From Sphingobium trunci (GTDB lineage Bacteria > Pseudomonadota > Alphaproteobacteria > Sphingomonadales > Sphingomonadaceae), in NCBI RefSeq assembly GCF_022664535.1, contig NZ_JAKUJY010000010.1, positions 1 to 64,000 on the forward strand: a stretch of 64,000 nt of DNA, read 5' to 3'. Position numbers and translations under genes: made by a program. This document shows, piece after piece, positions 61,350-64,000 of this stretch (position 1 is its first letter; each line of letters opens with the position of its first letter). The notes beneath the pieces were generated by a model. The model was not told where the DNA came from. It ran no database searches and saw only the letters and a program-made list of their open reading frames with translations.

Positions 61350-62273
61350 TCAATCCTCGAACGCCGTCGTAGGGCAATGCCGCCCGCAAAGGAAGGCATC
61401 GGCCACCAATCGCAGCGGCGCGGTGTCGGCATCGATCGCGCCCTCCGCCACCAGGCCGACGAAGCGGCGATACATGGCGGGATATTCCTCGTCCGGCGCC
61501 TTCACCTGCACCTCGCCGTCCAGCGTCAGCATATTGCCGCCATGGGAGAGCAGCAGGCTGCCGCCGCCCGCCTCGACCGCGATGTCCCAGGTCTGCGGGC
61601 CGGTCTGGCGCCAGTCGAACACTGCCTCGACCGGCGCGCCCGAGGCGGTCGCCATCTTGAGGTCGGCGCCGATCGGCGCGTCCCTGTTTTCCGGCACCTC
61701 CAGGCTGGCGGACAGCAGCGTCACCGGTTCTGGCACGATCTCGGTCAGGATCGACAGCGCGTTGATGCCCGGATCGAACACGCCGAAGCCGCCCGCTTCC
61801 CAGATCCAGGGCTGGCCGGGGTGCCAGTGGCGCACATCCTCCCGCCACTGGATCGAGATGCGCTCGATCCGGCGGGGGGCGATCCACTGCTTCGCCTGCG
61901 CGACGGCGGCGGCATAGCGGCTGTGCCAGCTCGCATAGAGGGTGACGCCCTGCGCTTTCGCCAGCGCGATCAGGGCCTCCACCTCCGACACGGTCGCGCC
62001 CGGCGGCTTTTCCAGGAAGACATGCTTGCCCGCCAGGATCGCCTGTCGCGCCGCCTGATAGCGGACCTGCGGCGGCTGGCAGAGGATGACGGCGTCCAGC
62101 TCCGGCTCGCCCGCCAGCATGGCGGAGAGGTCGTGATAATTTTGGATCCCTTGCTCTTGCGCGTTGCGGCTGGCGACCGCGACCAGCTCGATGCCGTCGA
62201 TCTTCTCGATCGAGGGCAGGTGCTGGTCGCGCGCGATCTTGCCGAGGCCCACGAGACCTGCCCGGATCGTCAT
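61350..62273 (-). CDS. L-arabinose/D-galactose 1-dehydrogenase, Gfo/Idh/MocA family
   Basis: A 307-residue dehydrogenase. The NAD(P) motif is GLVGLGKIARDQHLP, followed by the EKPPG motif at about residue 92. WREDVRHWHPGQPWIWEAGGFGVFDPGINALS and the end LRLVADAFLCGRH closely follow the Azospirillum L-arabinose 1-dehydrogenase pattern known to me. It would oxidise arabinose (and galactose) to the lactone in a non-phosphorylative pathway. Its start overlaps the stop of the aldehyde dehydrogenase by 4 bases. Confidence 0.87.
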   Translation of the reverse strand: MTIRAGLVGLGKIARDQHLPSIEKIDGIELVAVASRNAQEQGIQNYHDLSAMLAGEPELDAVILCQPPQVRYQAARQAILAGKHVFLEKPPGATVSEVEALIALAKAQGVTLYASWHSRYAAAVAQAKQWIAPRRIERISIQWREDVRHWHPGQPWIWEAGGFGVFDPGINALSILTEIVPEPVTLLSASLEVPENRDAPIGADLKMATASGAPVEAVFDWRQTGPQTWDIAVEAGGGSLLLSHGGNMLTLDGEVQVKAPDEEYPAMYRRFVGLVAEGAIDADTAPLRLVADAFLCGRHCPTTAFED

Positions 62274-63847
62274 GCCGCGACTTCCAGCCTGCCTTCGACG
62301 CGGCGCGTCAGGCCCCATGGGTTGGCGGCCTGCAACGGCGGCGGCAACAGCGCATCGGGCACGTCCTGATAGCAGACCGGACGCAGGAAGCGCATCATCG
62401 CCAGCGTGCCGACCGAGGTCGAACGGCCGTCGGAGGTGGAGGGGAAGGGGCCGCCATGGACCATGGCATGGGTCACTTCGACGCCGGTCGGCCAGCCGTT
62501 GGTGAGGATGCGGCCGACCTTGCGGGACAGGGTGGGCAGCAGCGTCGCCGCATCGGCCTCATCGCCCGCGCCGATCTGGAGCGTCGCGGTGAGCTGGCCC
62601 TCCAGCCCCGCGACGGTGGCGACCATCTCCTCGATGCTGGAGCAGCGGATCAGGACCGACGACGAACCGAAGACTTCCTCCGCCAGCACCGGGTTCGACC
62701 GGAAGGTCGCGGCATCGGTGGCGAAGAAGGCCGCCTGGCCCCGGTTGCCGCCCTCCGCTTCGGTGCCGCGGGCGACGGTGGCGACGCCCTGCGCCCCCAC
62801 CAACGCCGCTACGCCCCGTTCATAGGCGGCATGGATGCCGGGGGTCAGCATGACCTGCGGCTGCGCGCCCGACAGCGCTTCGGCAGCCGCGGCGACGAAC
62901 CGGTCGAGGTCCGGGCCGTCGAGCGCGATGACGAGGCCGGGGTTGGTGCAGAACTGGCCCGAACCCATGGTCAGCGATCCGACGAAGGCGGCGCCCATCG
63001 CCTCGGCCCGATGGGCGAGGGCGCCGGGCAGCAGCACGACCGGGTTGATGCTCGACATTTCGGCATAGACCGGGATCGGCTCGGCCCGCCCGGCGGCGAT
63101 CTTCATAAGCGCCGTGCCGCCGCCGCGCGATCCGGTGAAGCCGACCGCCTTGATGCGGGGTTCGGCGACCAGCGCTGCGCCCAGGGCGTTGCCGTTGCCG
63201 GGCAGGTAGGAAAAGACCCCTTCATGCAGGCCACGGCTCTTCACCGCCGCCTGGATGGCGCGGGCGACCAGTTCGCCGGTGCCGGGATGGGCGCTATGCC
63301 CCTTGACCACGACCGGGCTGCCCGCCGCGAAGGCCGATGCGGTGTCGCCCCCCGCGACCGAGAAGGCAAGGGGGAAGTTGGACGCGCCGAACACGGCGAC
63401 CGGGCCGACCGATTGATTGACCCGGCGCAGGTCCGCGCGGGGCAGCGGCTGGCGGTCGGGCAGCGCGACGTCGATGGTCGCGTCCAGCCAGTCGCCCAGC
63501 CGCACATAGCTGGCGAACAGGCGAAGCTGGCCGACCGTGCGGCCGCGCTCCCCCTCCAGCCGCGCACGGGGCAGCCCGGTCTCGGCCATGGCGGTGTCGA
63601 TCAGCAGATCGCCGATCGCGACGATATTGTCCGCCACGGTTTCCAGGAAAGCCGCGCGGGCATCCGGCGAAAGCGTCGAAAAGCTCTCGAACGCCGCATC
63701 GGCCAGCCCTGCGGCTTCCTCGACCTCGGCGGGCGTGGCGCTGGAAAAGGCGACATCGCTCCTGGCGCCGGTCGCGGGGTTGATGGCGAAGAAGGGCTCG
63801 CCGCCCTGGCGCTCCGACGCGCCGATGAGAATGGCTCCGTTGAACAT
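62270..63847 (-). CDS. 2-oxoglutarate semialdehyde dehydrogenase
   Basis: A 525-residue aldehyde dehydrogenase. The catalytic Cys300 is in GSGQFCTNPGL, with Asn157 (FGASNFP) and Glu263 (AEMSSINPV). The length and the sugar-acid neighbours match type III alpha-ketoglutaric semialdehyde dehydrogenases that finish the non-phosphorylative pentose or galactarate route, giving 2-oxoglutarate. Of two near ATGs (63853, 63847) the second has GGAG at better spacing. ATGA overlap with the sugar dehydrogenase gene. Confidence 0.9.
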   Translation of the reverse strand: MFNGAILIGASERQGGEPFFAINPATGARSDVAFSSATPAEVEEAAGLADAAFESFSTLSPDARAAFLETVADNIVAIGDLLIDTAMAETGLPRARLEGERGRTVGQLRLFASYVRLGDWLDATIDVALPDRQPLPRADLRRVNQSVGPVAVFGASNFPLAFSVAGGDTASAFAAGSPVVVKGHSAHPGTGELVARAIQAAVKSRGLHEGVFSYLPGNGNALGAALVAEPRIKAVGFTGSRGGGTALMKIAAGRAEPIPVYAEMSSINPVVLLPGALAHRAEAMGAAFVGSLTMGSGQFCTNPGLVIALDGPDLDRFVAAAAEALSGAQPQVMLTPGIHAAYERGVAALVGAQGVATVARGTEAEGGNRGQAAFFATDAATFRSNPVLAEEVFGSSSVLIRCSSIEEMVATVAGLEGQLTATLQIGAGDEADAATLLPTLSRKVGRILTNGWPTGVEVTHAMVHGGPFPSTSDGRSTSVGTLAMMRFLRPVCYQDVPDALLPPPLQAANPWGLTRRVEGRLEVAA

Positions 63848-63879
63848 GGACATCTCCGGGAAAAACTGTGGAATGGAAA

Positions 63880-64000
63880 TCAGTGATTGTCGCGCGGCAG
63901 GCCCTGGGTCTGGGCGATCCGCTGATATTTCTCCGCGCCTTCGAGGATCGCGCCCCGGTCCATCTGGCCGACGACCGAGCGCTGGATTTCCTGCCACGGC
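63880..64000 (-). CDS. IlvD/Edd-family sugar-acid dehydratase, C-terminal fragment
   Basis: Only the last ~39 residues are in the window: WQEIQRSVVGQMDRGAILEG and then the end AQTQGLPRDNH. This tail is typical of the arabonate/galactonate branch of the [Fe-S] dehydratases. The rest lies upstream, beyond the window edge. As the operon's first visible gene it would dehydrate L-arabonate (or a similar acid) before the two dehydrogenases act. Assignment depends on this short tail and context. Confidence 0.75.
   Translation of the reverse strand, partial: PWQEIQRSVVGQMDRGAILEGAEKYQRIAQTQGLPRDNH

Overview
The window is high-GC chromosomal DNA. It looks like a sphingomonad (Sphingobium/Sphingomonas-type alphaproteobacterium). 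This is inferred from the housekeeping layout (aroK-aroB, xerD, accA, M48 protease, Flp pilins, Bfr/Bfd), the family types (DUF2171, several TonB-dependent receptors) and codon use. No rRNA or other species-level marker is present. One tRNA (Ala, CGC) was found; I saw no CRISPR array, insertion sequence or prophage.

Layout. Positions 1-0.9 kb hold two small unknown genes in lower-GC DNA and an inverted repeat. Positions 0.96-19.4 kb are mostly core genes: aroB/aroK, a secreted unknown protein with xerD, accA, an M48 protease, two Flp pilins, a MutT-type hydrolase, bacterioferritin and its ferredoxin, a DUF418 membrane protein, a methyltransferase, purL, DUF805, a lipoprotein, then xseB-ispA-coaD, a cyclophilin and queA. 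Positions 19.4-26.7 kb are a leucine/isovalerate catabolic island (LysR regulator, isovaleryl-CoA dehydrogenase, both methylcrotonyl-CoA carboxylase subunits, a MaoC hydratase and a CitE-like lyase). Positions 26.7-32.6 kb carry DUF2171, tRNA-Ala, a nitrobindin-like protein, a LysR/SDR pair, a MarR-GNAT fusion with two near-identical operators, and tesB.

Positions 32.8-38.7 kb contain an ABC importer lacking a binding protein and preceded by a highly structured leader, then a ZnuD-like TonB receptor and a DUF2946 gene behind a Zur-like box. Positions 38.8-42.1 kb hold a two-gene polysaccharide synthase (HlyD-like protein plus a GT2-PilZ synthase), arranged like the bgsB-bgsA mixed-linkage glucan system rather than a cellulose operon.

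Positions 42.4-60.4 kb form a large organosulfur acquisition locus. It has a TonB receptor, three substrate-binding proteins around one SsuC/SsuB transporter, an SfnB/DszC-like flavoprotein, an SsuD-like and two NtaA/DszA-like flavin monooxygenases, a Gln-type thiol dioxygenase, a triple-rhodanese protein with one catalytic cysteine, a D-2-hydroxyacid dehydrogenase, a class II aldolase-like protein, a CxxC peroxiredoxin and a LysR regulator. Together these could import organosulfur compounds across both membranes and release their sulfur. Positions 60.6-64.0 kb are the end of a non-phosphorylative sugar operon (sugar-acid dehydratase, 2-oxoglutarate-semialdehyde dehydrogenase, arabinose/galactose dehydrogenase, GntR regulator) that runs out of the window.

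The best candidates for undescribed biology are the organosulfur locus with its operator-like palindromes, the pseudoknot-capable leader at 32787-32974, and the PilZ-bearing bgsBA-like operon.
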